Shown: positions 1-5,726 of the stretch, piece after piece
Layout: each line of letters opens with the position of its first letter
Position numbering within the stretch: position 1 is the stretch's first letter
Assembly (NCBI GenBank): GCA_964561525.1
Contig: CAZLPY010000038.1
Coordinates: forward strand, 1 to 9,827
Direction of reading: 5' to 3'
Source: CAZLPY01 sp964561525
GTDB lineage: Bacteria; Patescibacteriota; UBA1384; CAJBMM01
Length of the DNA: 9,827 bases
Translations under genes and position numbers: made by a program
The notes under the pieces: model-generated
What the model was told of the DNA's origin: nothing
Seen by the model: the letters and a program-made list of their open reading frames with translations, nothing else
Databases searched by the model: none

Positions 1-1678
1 GCACCAAAGGATTTATTTCGCTATTTGCGAAAGAAAATACAGGATTAAGGCCTTTAACAAGGCCTTTTTCTGTGGTTCCAGAAACTATTTCTGCATAGGT
101 TGGCACCACATCGAAAAGGACGTTAAAACAGGCTGCTCTAGCAAGCGGATTGATCTGTTGGAACAGTAGATAATCCAGGTGTTCCAGAAAATATTTCACC
201 TTTGCCACAATTGCTCGAATATCCATAGGTTCTTCCTCCGTTTTAGTTGATTGCTCGGCCACTAAGTCTGCAATCTGTCCTTCAATCTTCATTAAATCTT
301 CCTCCATATATTTAATTGCAATATCCGATTTCAAAATCCTAATCTTGTCGACTGTTTGCATGGCTTGAGCTTTTAGCCCGGCAATTCGCTCATCGATACT
401 TACGTCGTCCTTGTGGCGCTCTGCCTCGCGCTTCTCCCACTCTGTGACAACCATCTGCGTAAGAGCCTCGGCGTATTCAGGCGTAATCTTAAGACTCGCT
501 ACGAACTTCTGAATTGTCTCCTCGAATTCTTTTACCGGAACTCTAAAGTAGTGCCCGCGCTTATTGCAGTGGTAGGCAGCATAATATTTACCCAGCCTGC
601 CACGCGAGGCGCTCCCATAGAGGGGTTTAGAGCATTCGGGGCATAGAACCACCTTTTTATAGGGGAACTCGGCATTCTTGACGTTCTTCGCTACCCGGTA
701 CTCGGCCGGTTTGCGGCGGTATATCGAAACCTCGTCCCCGTCTTGCTCAATAGCCACCTTGCCCTTGTTTGCCTGGTTGAAGACGTCGATCGAAACAAGG
801 CCGGGGAACTTGCATTTAGCCGGTTTGTCGCCCGTCCACTTCTCGGGGTTTACCCCGGCATAAACAGAATTCTCAATATAGTCTGCCAGCCGTTTGATAG
901 TTAGCTCTTTGCCGCCGCTCTCGCCCGTAATCTCGGTCTTATCGCTCTTGCCGCGCATGCGCTTAATTCTCGTCCTAAATCCGAGCCTATTAAGCTCATC
1001 AACGATTTCAAAATCCGTCATAGTGCCCCGGCAGCGCAGCTCAAACATCTTGATGATAAAGTGGGCTTCATCGGGATTGGGGACTAGGATGCACCGCTTG
1101 CCGTTCGGCGTCTCGATCTTCTTAGTCATATACCCATGAGGGGCCATTCGCACCCAATAGCCCATACGGGCATAACGAATTTCCGCGCCAATCATGCGGC
1201 TCATAATATCGCGCATTTCATCTTTCGCTCGTTCAGCCTCAAGGATCTCGGATTTCTTGGAAGGAGAAAACACGCTCCACTTATATTGAACGCCTAAGTG
1301 GTCGAGAGTATTAATTTTTTCTGAACTAATAATTCCGTAAATATCGACAAGCTTAACGCCAATATTATCAAGCTGAGTCTTCAAATAATCGTATGAGTAC
1401 GAACCGCCGCGCGTAAAACGATCGATCGATTTAATAACAAAAACTTTAATGTCGTTCTTGGGGTCTTTGCAGTAATCTATCACTTCCTGCATCGGCTGCT
1501 GGTCTTTTGACGCTGATTCGAGAAACACAAAGTACTTTTTATAATTGAGGTTCTTGCTCTGCCCAAAGCGCTCCATCTGCTCTTTTTGAGCCTCGGGTGA
1601 ATCGCCCTCCGTTCCTTGCCGTACCGAGGACACGCGTATCGCGGCTACTGCGTTGATAGGTTCACCCTGGTCAGACAT
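1..1678 (-). CDS. Large serine recombinase (site-specific integrase), 3' end cut by the window edge
   Basis: Reading leftward from the ATG at 1678, the frame stays open for 559 codons to the window edge, so the stop is missing. The N-terminal resolvase-type catalytic domain shows AAIRVSSVRQG, with the expected nucleophile at Ser17, and IKSIDRFTRGG, with the paired catalytic arginines Arg87 and Arg90. A recombinase domain follows at about 165-305. A zinc ribbon has Cys346 and Cys349 (CPEC), then Cys371 and probably His376 in place of the usual fourth Cys. A charged coiled-coil-like stretch spans about 410-475. This order and size match large serine integrases, which recombine attP with attB through a covalent 5' phosphoserine. 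The start overlaps the stop of the preceding small gene, which suggests translational coupling. It is the integration/excision enzyme of the element, and one element end may lie just left of the window. The family call is firm; its att sites are not visible. Confidence 0.93.
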   Translation of the reverse strand, partial: MSDQGEPINAVAAIRVSSVRQGTEGDSPEAQKEQMERFGQSKNLNYKKYFVFLESASKDQQPMQEVIDYCKDPKNDIKVFVIKSIDRFTRGGSYSYDYLKTQLDNIGVKLVDIYGIISSEKINTLDHLGVQYKWSVFSPSKKSEILEAERAKDEMRDIMSRMIGAEIRYARMGYWVRMAPHGYMTKKIETPNGKRCILVPNPDEAHFIIKMFELRCRGTMTDFEIVDELNRLGFRTRIKRMRGKSDKTEITGESGGKELTIKRLADYIENSVYAGVNPEKWTGDKPAKCKFPGLVSIDVFNQANKGKVAIEQDGDEVSIYRRKPAEYRVAKNVKNAEFPYKKVVLCPECSKPLYGSASRGRLGKYYAAYHCNKRGHYFRVPVKEFEETIQKFVASLKITPEYAEALTQMVVTEWEKREAERHKDDVSIDERIAGLKAQAMQTVDKIRILKSDIAIKYMEEDLMKIEGQIADLVAEQSTKTEEEPMDIRAIVAKVKYFLEHLDYLLFQQINPLARAACFNVLFDVVPTYAEIVSGTTEKGLVKGLNPVFSFANSEINPLV

Positions 1679-1844
1679 CGCTAACCTGCGACATTTCCTC
1701 GGAGGCCTGCCGGTTTGACACCTGTTCCGCTATGAGCCTGTCGATAATGAGGTTTGCAATAATTTGCAGACGCTCCTGAATAGGCAACGCCAGCTCAGAA
1801 CTTGCATTGGACTTCTTATTTTTCGACCCCTTTGTTCGTCCCAT
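1671..1844 (-). CDS. Small basic protein (57 aa) cotranscribed with the recombinase
   Basis: A short leftward frame begins at the ATG at 1844 and ends with TGA at 1673-1671, overlapping the recombinase start by 8 bp. A good Shine-Dalgarno (GGAGGG on the minus strand) lies a few bases upstream. The N-terminus GRTKGSKNKK is a short basic, glycine-containing stretch like those in small DNA-binding proteins. It is followed by an amphipathic helix-prone region (LPIQERLQIIANLIIDRLIA). I do not recognise a family. Its position directly before the integrase, with overlapping stop and start, suggests a cotranslated partner such as a recombination directionality factor, a regulator, or simply a coupling leader peptide. 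The function is inferred from position only. The strong ribosome site and the tight overlap argue that it is translated. Confidence 0.7.
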   Translation of the reverse strand: MGRTKGSKNKKSNASSELALPIQERLQIIANLIIDRLIAEQVSNRQASEEMSQVSDV

Positions 1845-1865
1845 TTCACCCTCCGCGTATCACGA

Positions 1866-1911
1866 CTATACCTATGAATATAGTATACTATATCTATAGG
1901 TATAGCAGCAA
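1866..1911 (-). promoter_or_regulatory. 40-bp palindromic operator over the recombinase promoter
   Basis: Positions 1866-1905 form a nearly perfect dyad. CTATACCTAT pairs with ATAGGTATAG, and the core ATATAGTATACTATAT (1878-1893) is itself a perfect palindrome; only two positions per half fail to match. On the minus strand a TATACT -10 (1887-1882) lies inside the dyad, and a weak -35, TTGCTG, sits at 1911-1906 with an 18-bp spacer. A repressor bound here would block transcription of the small gene and recombinase. The symmetry is seen directly; operator function is inferred. Confidence 0.55.
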
Positions 1912-1919
1912 TATTAAAA

Positions 1920-1943
1920 ATAGGCCTTTGCGAAAAGACCTAT
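1920..1943 (-). terminator. Leftward intrinsic terminator upstream of the recombinase promoter
   Basis: Read on the minus strand this is a 10-bp stem (ATAGGTCTTT with AAAGGCCTAT, one U-G wobble) with the 4-base loop TCGC, followed by a T tract (complement of 1916-1920). On the plus strand the wobble becomes a C-A mismatch and there is no T tract, so leftward action is favoured. It would stop leftward transcripts before they enter the recombinase promoter, possibly insulating the integrase. The stem is short, so confidence is moderate. Confidence 0.45.
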
Positions 1944-2002
1944 TAGGGTCATAATTTAGCCTACAATCGAGCCGTATCCGCCTCCTTATTATTTATATTC
2001 TA

Positions 2003-2017
2003 TATACTGGAAACGCT
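2003..2017 (+). promoter_or_regulatory. Promoter -10 placed for a leaderless transcript
   Basis: TATACT at 2003-2008 is followed by only 9 bases before the ATG at 2018. Transcription would start at or within a few bases of the start codon. No convincing Shine-Dalgarno is present (only GGAA at 2009-2012), and no clear -35 is seen. The same geometry recurs at four other genes in this window. Confidence 0.5.
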
Positions 2018-2803
2018 ATGAGTACACATCAACCCGTAACCCATAAGTCGCTCAATGACAAACAAATCTCAATACTTCATTTAATCTACCGCTTTCGCTT
2101 CGCAACCACAGACCTGCTTGCTAAAAGCCTAGGCAAAAAAGACAAAAGTGAAATGAACCGCCGCCTAAAAACCCTGTTAGTCCAAGAGTACATCGGTCGC
2201 AAATACGAGCCAAACTATCATTTGTTAGGGCGGCATGCGTCTTTTCACTTGCTGCCAAAAGGCATACGGGCGCTTAAGAGCCTGCCGGAAACAAAATCCG
2301 ACCCGATGGTGCTGCGCAATATTTACAAGGATAAAACAGCCTCAGATCGCTTCATCGACCATCGACTATCGGCATTCGACCTGTATTGCCAGCTTAAGGA
2401 ACAATATGGAGACCGCCTCCGATACTTCACCAAGAGCGAGCTTTCAAAATTTGAGTATTTTCCAAAACCGTTGCCCGACGCGTACTTGCGCTTAGATGCC
2501 GCCGGCAACGAAAGACATTTCCTGGTGGACCTCATCGACGATTCGCAGCCGTTCTTTGTGGCGGTGAGACGGGTCAAGCAATACATTAAATACGCCGAAG
2601 AAGGGGATTGGGAGGATGCCACTGGCTCGAAACTGCCAGTAATTTTACTTGCCTGCGAAACGCCGAGCTTTCAATATAAGCTGTCCAAGTTTTCGGAATC
2701 AGCAGTCGAGGACTCATACGAAGACGATCTGGTGATCGAAGTGATTATGCGAGAACAAATTAGCCAAATCCTCGATACAAAAAAGAAGGCCCGGCTGTCA
2801 TAA
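2018..2803 (+). CDS. Replication-relaxation family protein (winged helix plus nuclease-like fold)
   Basis: This 261-aa protein begins with a winged helix-turn-helix at about residues 10-75: helices around DKQISILHLIYRFRF and TTDLLAKSLG, a recognition-type MNRRLKTLLVQEYI, then the wing ending YHLL-G. Further on, SELSKFEYFPKPLPDAYLRL (PDA at 153-155) and HFLVDLIDD (about 167-175) resemble the degenerate PD-(D/E)XK-like core of the replication-relaxation family (Pfam Replic_Relax). An alternating helix and strand follow (RRVKQYIKYAEE, LPVILLACE). The family is associated with plasmid replication and DNA relaxation in mobile elements, which fits the neighbouring integrase. It diverges from the recombinase operon and ends inside a terminator. 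An acidic residue replaces the more usual Glu in the second nuclease-like motif, so catalysis is uncertain; it may be purely DNA-binding. Confidence 0.75.
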   Translation: MSTHQPVTHKSLNDKQISILHLIYRFRFATTDLLAKSLGKKDKSEMNRRLKTLLVQEYIGRKYEPNYHLLGRHASFHLLPKGIRALKSLPETKSDPMVLRNIYKDKTASDRFIDHRLSAFDLYCQLKEQYGDRLRYFTKSELSKFEYFPKPLPDAYLRLDAAGNERHFLVDLIDDSQPFFVAVRRVKQYIKYAEEGDWEDATGSKLPVILLACETPSFQYKLSKFSESAVEDSYEDDLVIEVIMREQISQILDTKKKARLS

Positions 2804-2821
2804 AGACACCGAGCCTTCTTT
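2782..2821. terminator. Bidirectional terminator between convergent genes
   Basis: A long hairpin has arms 2782-2799 and 2805-2821 (AAAGAAGGC... pairing with ...GCCTTCTTT), the 5-base loop ATAAA, one bulged C and one mismatch. The A-rich left flank gives a T tract leftward, and the right arm ends in TTCTTT rightward. It overlaps the last codons of the replication-relaxation gene and abuts the stop of the DUF3768 gene, so it can end both. Confidence 0.8.
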
Positions 2822-3136
2822 CTAATATTCGCTCACGAGCATGACGGTTAATATTCTCCGGCAATCGCGCGAAACCGGGTCTTCCCACCCTCTCAATGCT
2901 TGATCGTAATAATCAATCTTCCAGAGCACCGTCTCGTCGCGCCAGATAATGATGCCAAAATCATGCTCACCGTGCGGATCGTTATCCTCGGTGAATTTAT
3001 CAAACTTACGAACTTCACGCATCAACCCGACTAGATCATCTAGCCCTCTCACTCCAACAGTCATTACTACTCCAAAACCACTTCTACGAAACGAATCGTT
3101 CAAATCACAAATCTTGCTCGCTTGTGCTGTAGGCAT
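2822..3136 (-). CDS. DUF3768 family protein (104 aa)
   Basis: The leftward frame ends at TAG (2824-2822). The start is taken at the ATG at 3136, because a near-consensus AAGGAGG (3148-3142) lies 5 bases upstream; the frame stays open further upstream but has no comparable site. The protein carries the signature of DUF3768: ICDLNDSFR near the N-terminus, then KFTEDNDPHGEHDFG at about 47-61, LWKIDYYD at 71-78, and RRILTVMLVSEY at the very end. Length and ending match the family's usual 95-130 residues. DUF3768 has no established function; from memory it occurs mostly on plasmids and other mobile DNA, fitting cargo of an integrated element. It is soluble, with no signal peptide or membrane segment. 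A promoter at about 3324-3319 would give it a leader of about 175 bases containing the large inverted repeat. Confidence 0.85.
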   Translation of the reverse strand: MPTAQASKICDLNDSFRRSGFGVVMTVGVRGLDDLVGLMREVRKFDKFTEDNDPHGEHDFGIIIWRDETVLWKIDYYDQALRGWEDPVSRDCRRILTVMLVSEY

Positions 3137-3141
3137 TCTAT

Positions 3142-3148
3142 CCTCCTT
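3142..3148 (-). promoter_or_regulatory. Strong Shine-Dalgarno setting the DUF3768 start
   Basis: AAGGAGG on the minus strand lies 5 bases before the ATG at 3136. It contrasts with the rightward genes that lack any such site, and it shows that the upstream 17 codons of the open frame are probably not translated. Confidence 0.8.
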
Positions 3149-3163
3149 ATTTTCTTCTCCGGC

Positions 3164-3303
3164 CGAGTCGACCTCTCGCCCTGGCAAAGGGGCAAGGCCA
3201 GGGCTGACCGTGTCAAGGTGGAGCCCCGCTTCGCTAAGCTGGAACGACCTTGATACGGGCAGACTTGGCCTTACGATGAGAAGACAGGGGAGAGGTAGCC
3301 TCG
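3164..3303. repeat. 140-bp structured inverted repeat, possible structured RNA or replication/transfer hairpin
   Basis: The outer arms pair CGAG (3164-3167) with CTCG (3300-3303) and ACCTCTC (3171-3177) with GAGAGGT (3290-3296). After an interior loop, 3194-3219 pairs with 3247-3272 without any bulge: 22 Watson-Crick pairs, two G-U pairs when read as plus-strand RNA, and two G/A mismatches. The 27-base apical loop holds a further GCTT/AAGC hairpin (3228-3239). A competing hairpin, GCCCTGGC (3178-3185) with GCCAGGGC (3197-3204), cannot coexist with the long stem. No coding frame explains it. It sits between the divergent promoter and the DUF3768 ribosome site. It could be a leader RNA, a plus-strand small RNA, or a single-strand DNA origin hairpin. 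The structure is seen directly; the role is unknown. Confidence 0.75.
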
Positions 3304-3318
3304 TTCTAAATGGCGGCT

Positions 3319-3332
3319 AGTATAATGACCGT
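3319..3332. promoter_or_regulatory. Overlapping divergent -10 boxes
   Basis: Rightward, TATAAT at 3321-3326 stands 6 bases before the ATG at 3333, a classic leaderless arrangement. Leftward, TATACT (3324-3319) overlaps it by four bases and would start transcription near 3312 towards DUF3768. The two polymerase sites are mutually exclusive, so the genes may be expressed alternately. The -35 matches are weak on both sides. Confidence 0.6.
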
Positions 3333-4132
3333 ATGAGTACGACTAAAAAGACCTTACGAGCCGTCTGCCCCATCTTTGGGTTAGGCTGGATTGTGTCCGA
3401 CCTACAGATTCAAGGCGACACTGTTTTGCGCTTTATTGATCTGCTTAAAAAGGAGAACGACGAACTCGCGGCGGTCGGTTTGCGGGCAGTAAGCTATAAA
3501 TGCGTTCTTGAGATAACACGGGAGTTCGACCCAAAGGACTATAGCGTCGACCCATGGTTTGAGATTCAGGCATTAGCACTCGACGTTGAAGCGGCTCTTC
3601 GCATTTACCACCCAGGAAAAATCGGGGTTGCGGCCGTCATCTATTACGAAACGACCAGCGCCAATCGGCAAGGATTCTTGATAGTTCAATACCCAACGGG
3701 CAGGAAGACTACCAAATAGACAAAACCAAGTTAGAGCAGTTCCCTGAGTTTTTTGCTGCATTTCGGACCGCGAACAAAGAAAAGCCCGTAGCGCTTCAAT
3801 ACTTTAGCCGCTCTCAACAGCGCTATGCGAATAATGACAAAGCCATAGACCTTTGCACTGCACTAGAAAACTTATTCGTCCCTAGCGCGAGCCGTGGAGA
3901 GAAGAAGGTTTTTCTAACCCAAGGCATTAACATACTCGGCTTCTCACAAACGGAAACGCAGATGATAAGCGACCTCTACCACTATAGGAACATCATAATT
4001 CACGGCGATCACCTCCAGCGCGCCGCGCTATTTACGAAAAAGAAGGGCAACTACACCTTCTCGTGGTTCGAGGATTGCGAGAATTTAGTTAGGCGTATTC
4101 TACAGCTATATATAGAGAAGCCCTGGCGTTAG
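3333..4132 (+). pseudogene. HEPN-domain protein gene broken by a single frameshift
   Basis: The first frame runs 3333-3719 (128 aa). An uninterrupted frame one base back covers at least 3692-4132. Joining them near 3691-3700 gives one continuous protein of about 266 aa, consistent with loss of a single base (for example one C of the run at 3692-3694). The second half is a clear HEPN domain like that of the Apea-type family: a helix with ALQYFSRSQQR, then AIDLCTALENLF, then LYHYRNIIIHGDH, which holds the R-x4-H motif of HEPN ribonucleases. HEPN proteins are frequent toxins or RNA-cutting defence effectors. The N-terminal part (about 1-120) is not recognised. The leaderless -10 upstream looks intact. 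No -1 slippery heptamer is evident at the junction, so mutation or a sequencing error is likelier than programmed frameshifting. If the reads are wrong, this is an intact gene. Confidence 0.75.
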
Positions 4133-4165
4133 TTAATACGGTGTTTGGCATCTGTTCGGTTAATT

Positions 4166-4179
4166 GATAATATTCAGGA
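4166..4179 (+). promoter_or_regulatory. Probable leaderless promoter of the Cys-rich gene
   Basis: GATAAT at 4166-4171 (within TTGATAATA) lies 8 bases before the ATG at 4180. The only purine-rich stretch, AGGA, directly abuts the ATG, too close for a normal ribosome site. The geometry matches the other rightward genes here. Confidence 0.4.
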
Positions 4180-4365
4180 ATGAGAGAGTACTGCAAGTTC
4201 TGCAAGCGCGATCGTGCCATGTCTGCCGTTTGTGGTGGGGTGGGGAATAATTGCTACTATCGTAAGAGCGGGGTGGCCCATGTTCACTGCGCCGTATGTC
4301 ATGCGCCAGTATTGCTTGAGCCTCAAGAGCCTCAAAGCCGAGTAAGCTACCATCAATTACACTAG
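4180..4365 (+). CDS. Small Cys-rich, probable zinc-binding protein (61 aa)
   Basis: The short frame contains six cysteines arranged as CKFC at 5-8, single Cys at 18 and 25, and CAVC at 37-40, next to His residues (VAHVHCAVCHAP). Two CxxC knuckles at this spacing are typical of small treble-clef or zinc-ribbon folds that bind nucleic acid or proteins. I do not recognise a family. It begins right behind a -10 box and lies 47 bp after the broken HEPN gene, so it probably has its own promoter. The frame continues to a TAG and is followed about 110 bp later by a strong terminator. A competing minus-strand frame over the same bases has no zinc pattern or ribosome site. Short length keeps confidence modest. 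Confidence 0.5.
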   Translation: MREYCKFCKRDRAMSAVCGGVGNNCYYRKSGVAHVHCAVCHAPVLLEPQEPQSRVSYHQLH

Positions 4366-4472
4366 GTTGAATACTTATGCTTCATGGGCTATAACGATAT
4401 CAGATAGTTGTGAGCGTGGAGCCTAATTTGAGTACTTGCAGGTACATTTTTAGGTGCGAAAACTATCAAAAT

Positions 4473-4499
4473 AAAAAACGGGCATAAAGCCCGTTTTTT
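4473..4499. terminator. Strong bidirectional intrinsic terminator
   Basis: AAAAAACGGGC (4473-4483), loop ATAAA, and GCCCGTTTTTT (4489-4499) form a perfect stem flanked by A and T runs on both sides, so it works in either direction. It separates the accessory genes from the methyltransferase module. The rest of the 276-bp gap (4366-4641) holds A-rich tracts and the promoter below; I see no other gene in it. Confidence 0.9.
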
Positions 4500-4601
4500 A
4501 TTTGCCAATGTTGGTTAACTAGTCGCAAGAAGCATTGTTTAGCAAAAAATACCCCGATTTATCAATGGATAGTCCGTAAAAAACGAGAAAAATCAAAAAA
4601 G

Positions 4602-4621
4602 ACGCTGCCAATTGGTGGCGT
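4602..4621 (+). promoter_or_regulatory. Imperfect palindrome/hairpin at the methyltransferase promoter
   Basis: ACGC-TG-CCAATTGG-TG-GCGT is symmetrical at 16 of 20 positions. As plus-strand RNA the remaining positions become U-G and G-U pairs, giving an 8-bp stem with an AAUU loop. It overlaps the proposed -35 box, so it may be an operator for autoregulation. The A-run on its left and short T-runs on its right also allow a weak terminator reading. Confidence 0.4.
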
Positions 4622-4634
4622 TTATGTTTACAAT
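4605..4634 (+). promoter_or_regulatory. Leaderless promoter of the DNA methyltransferase
   Basis: The -35-like CTGCCA (4605-4610) and -10 TACAAT (4629-4634) are separated by 18 bp. The ATG at 4642 follows the -10 by only 7 bases. This decides the start: the TTG at 4612 and the ATG at 4624 would lie upstream of or within the promoter itself. Confidence 0.6.
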
Positions 4635-4641
4635 AAGCAAG

Positions 4642-5667
4642 ATGAGCAACACGAAGTTACGAACAATAGATTTATTCGCGGGCATCGGCGGAATACGCAA
4701 GGGCTTTGAAGCCACGGGGCGTTTTGATACCGTGTACGCGAACGATAACAACAAGTACTGCAAAACTACCTACGACTACAATTTTGACGAGGGAAAACTT
4801 ACCGTAGCCGACATACGGGACATAAGCAGGCTCAACGGCAACGTACCCGATTTTGATTTCCTTATCGGTGGGTTTCCTTGCCAGGCGTTCTCCATTGCAG
4901 GGTTGGCGCAAGGATTTAATGACGCCAAGGGGCGCGGTACCTTAATCGACGAAATTATTCGCCTTTTAGTAGAGCAAAGCCAAGCGGGCAAAAAGGCCAC
5001 TGGGTTCATGCTCGAAAACGTACGCAACCTGCAGGACCACGACGGCGGTCGAACTTACAGAATTATCCGAGAGCGCCTTGAAGGTGCCGGCTATGTGATC
5101 GACCAACGAGTCTATAACAGCCTGAACTTTGGCGTCCCGCAGAGTCGTCAGCGCATCTATATCGTTGGTTTTGCCACTCAGGCAATGATGGACTGCTTTG
5201 AATGGCCTGAGCCTGGCCCGGTAACGCGATTAAGGGTTAGGGATATCCTCGAAACAAACGTCGATCCGAAGCACTATTACGAGGGTAAGCCCCTCCACGC
5301 CCGAATTAAGGACGAAGTGACCAATACGGAATCAGTCTATGCATACCGCCGGAACTATATTCGGGAACATAAAACGGGGTTTGCTCCTACGCTCGTTGCC
5401 AGCATGGGCCAAGGCGGTCACAATGTACCGATCATCAAAGACTCGCAGGGAATTCGGAAGCTCACGCCAAAAGAATGCGCTCGCCTGCAAGGATATGACG
5501 ACTTGAGAGTACCTCACGATCTCTCCGACCCTCAGATCTACAAGCAAATAGGCAACTCAGTCACGGTGCCGGTATGCCGTGCCGTCGCAAGTTCGATCAT
5601 TAAGGCGGTAGACCTCGCCTCTGCTCCCTCGGTTGTAAAAATTAAGGTACTACAGGCCACTACTTAA
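4642..5667 (+). CDS. C5-cytosine DNA methyltransferase (341 aa)
   Basis: It transfers a methyl group from S-adenosylmethionine to C5 of cytosine in a specific DNA site. All key motifs are in canonical order: motif I TIDLFAGIGGIRKGF (SAM binding, about 8-22), motif IV GGFPCQAFS with catalytic Cys80, motif VI LENV, motif VIII QSRQRIYIVGF, motif IX RKLTPKECARLQGY, and motif X QIGNSVTVPV. The region between VIII and IX (about 185-265) is the target recognition domain and is short, as in monospecific restriction-type enzymes; the recognition site cannot be read from sequence. The longer frame from TTG at 4612 is rejected because the promoter overlaps it. It is followed after 59 bp by a separately promoted operon with a MutL-like ATPase, pointing to a self-marking role in a restriction-like system. 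It looks intact and active. Confidence 0.95.
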   Translation: MSNTKLRTIDLFAGIGGIRKGFEATGRFDTVYANDNNKYCKTTYDYNFDEGKLTVADIRDISRLNGNVPDFDFLIGGFPCQAFSIAGLAQGFNDAKGRGTLIDEIIRLLVEQSQAGKKATGFMLENVRNLQDHDGGRTYRIIRERLEGAGYVIDQRVYNSLNFGVPQSRQRIYIVGFATQAMMDCFEWPEPGPVTRLRVRDILETNVDPKHYYEGKPLHARIKDEVTNTESVYAYRRNYIREHKTGFAPTLVASMGQGGHNVPIIKDSQGIRKLTPKECARLQGYDDLRVPHDLSDPQIYKQIGNSVTVPVCRAVASSIIKAVDLASAPSVVKIKVLQATT

Positions 5668-5702
5668 TATGTAACATATTCACGAAATGTTGACAACATT
5701 TC
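5666..5702 (+). promoter_or_regulatory. Two perfect palindromes, probable operators of the ATPase operon
   Basis: AATATGTAACATATT (5666-5680) and GAAATGTTGACAACATTTC (5684-5702) are perfect inverted repeats with 3-base centres, placed side by side. The second contains the -35 box TTGACA. ATATGTA of the first recurs as a direct repeat at 5705-5711. Their sequences differ, so they may bind different regulators, or two weak versions of one site. Repression of the downstream genes is inferred. Confidence 0.55.
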
Positions 5703-5718
5703 CGATATGTAGTAGTTT
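5690..5718 (+). promoter_or_regulatory. Promoter of the ATPase operon
   Basis: A consensus -35 TTGACA (5690-5695) lies 17 bp before TAGTTT (5713-5718), which fits a TANNNT -10. The ATG at 5727 follows by 8 bases, so the transcript is probably leaderless or nearly so. This is the best -35/-10 pair in the window. Confidence 0.7.
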
Positions 5719-5726
5719 CCTTAGAC

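Noticed and set aside
24..32. TTTGCGAAA shared with 1927-1935 as possible att cores
   Set aside because: Nine bases, partly self-complementary, and contained in hairpins; too little to claim attachment sites.
47..69. AAGGCCTT hairpin with T run resembling a terminator
   Set aside because: It lies inside the open recombinase frame and is explained by a repeated Lys-Gly-Leu; the T run faces rightward, against the gene.
413..1139. Three rightward frames of 61-81 codons
   Set aside because: All lie antisense within the serine recombinase, whose motifs are continuous through them.
3164..3303. Miniature transposable element explanation for the inverted repeat
   Set aside because: No target-site duplication is seen beside the ends, and the best pairing is internal rather than terminal; not excluded fully.
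2949..3320. Rightward 123-codon frame across the DUF3768 gene and the inverted repeat
   Set aside because: Antisense to a clear DUF3768 signature; the product is Ser/Arg-rich low-information sequence without a ribosome site.
3685..3705. Programmed -1 frameshift in the HEPN gene
   Set aside because: No X-XXY-YYZ slippery heptamer and no obvious downstream stimulatory hairpin at the junction.
4612..4641. TTG start giving a 351-aa methyltransferase
   Set aside because: This stretch contains the -10 box and part of the -35 palindrome; the ATG at 4642 fits the promoter and starts just before motif I.
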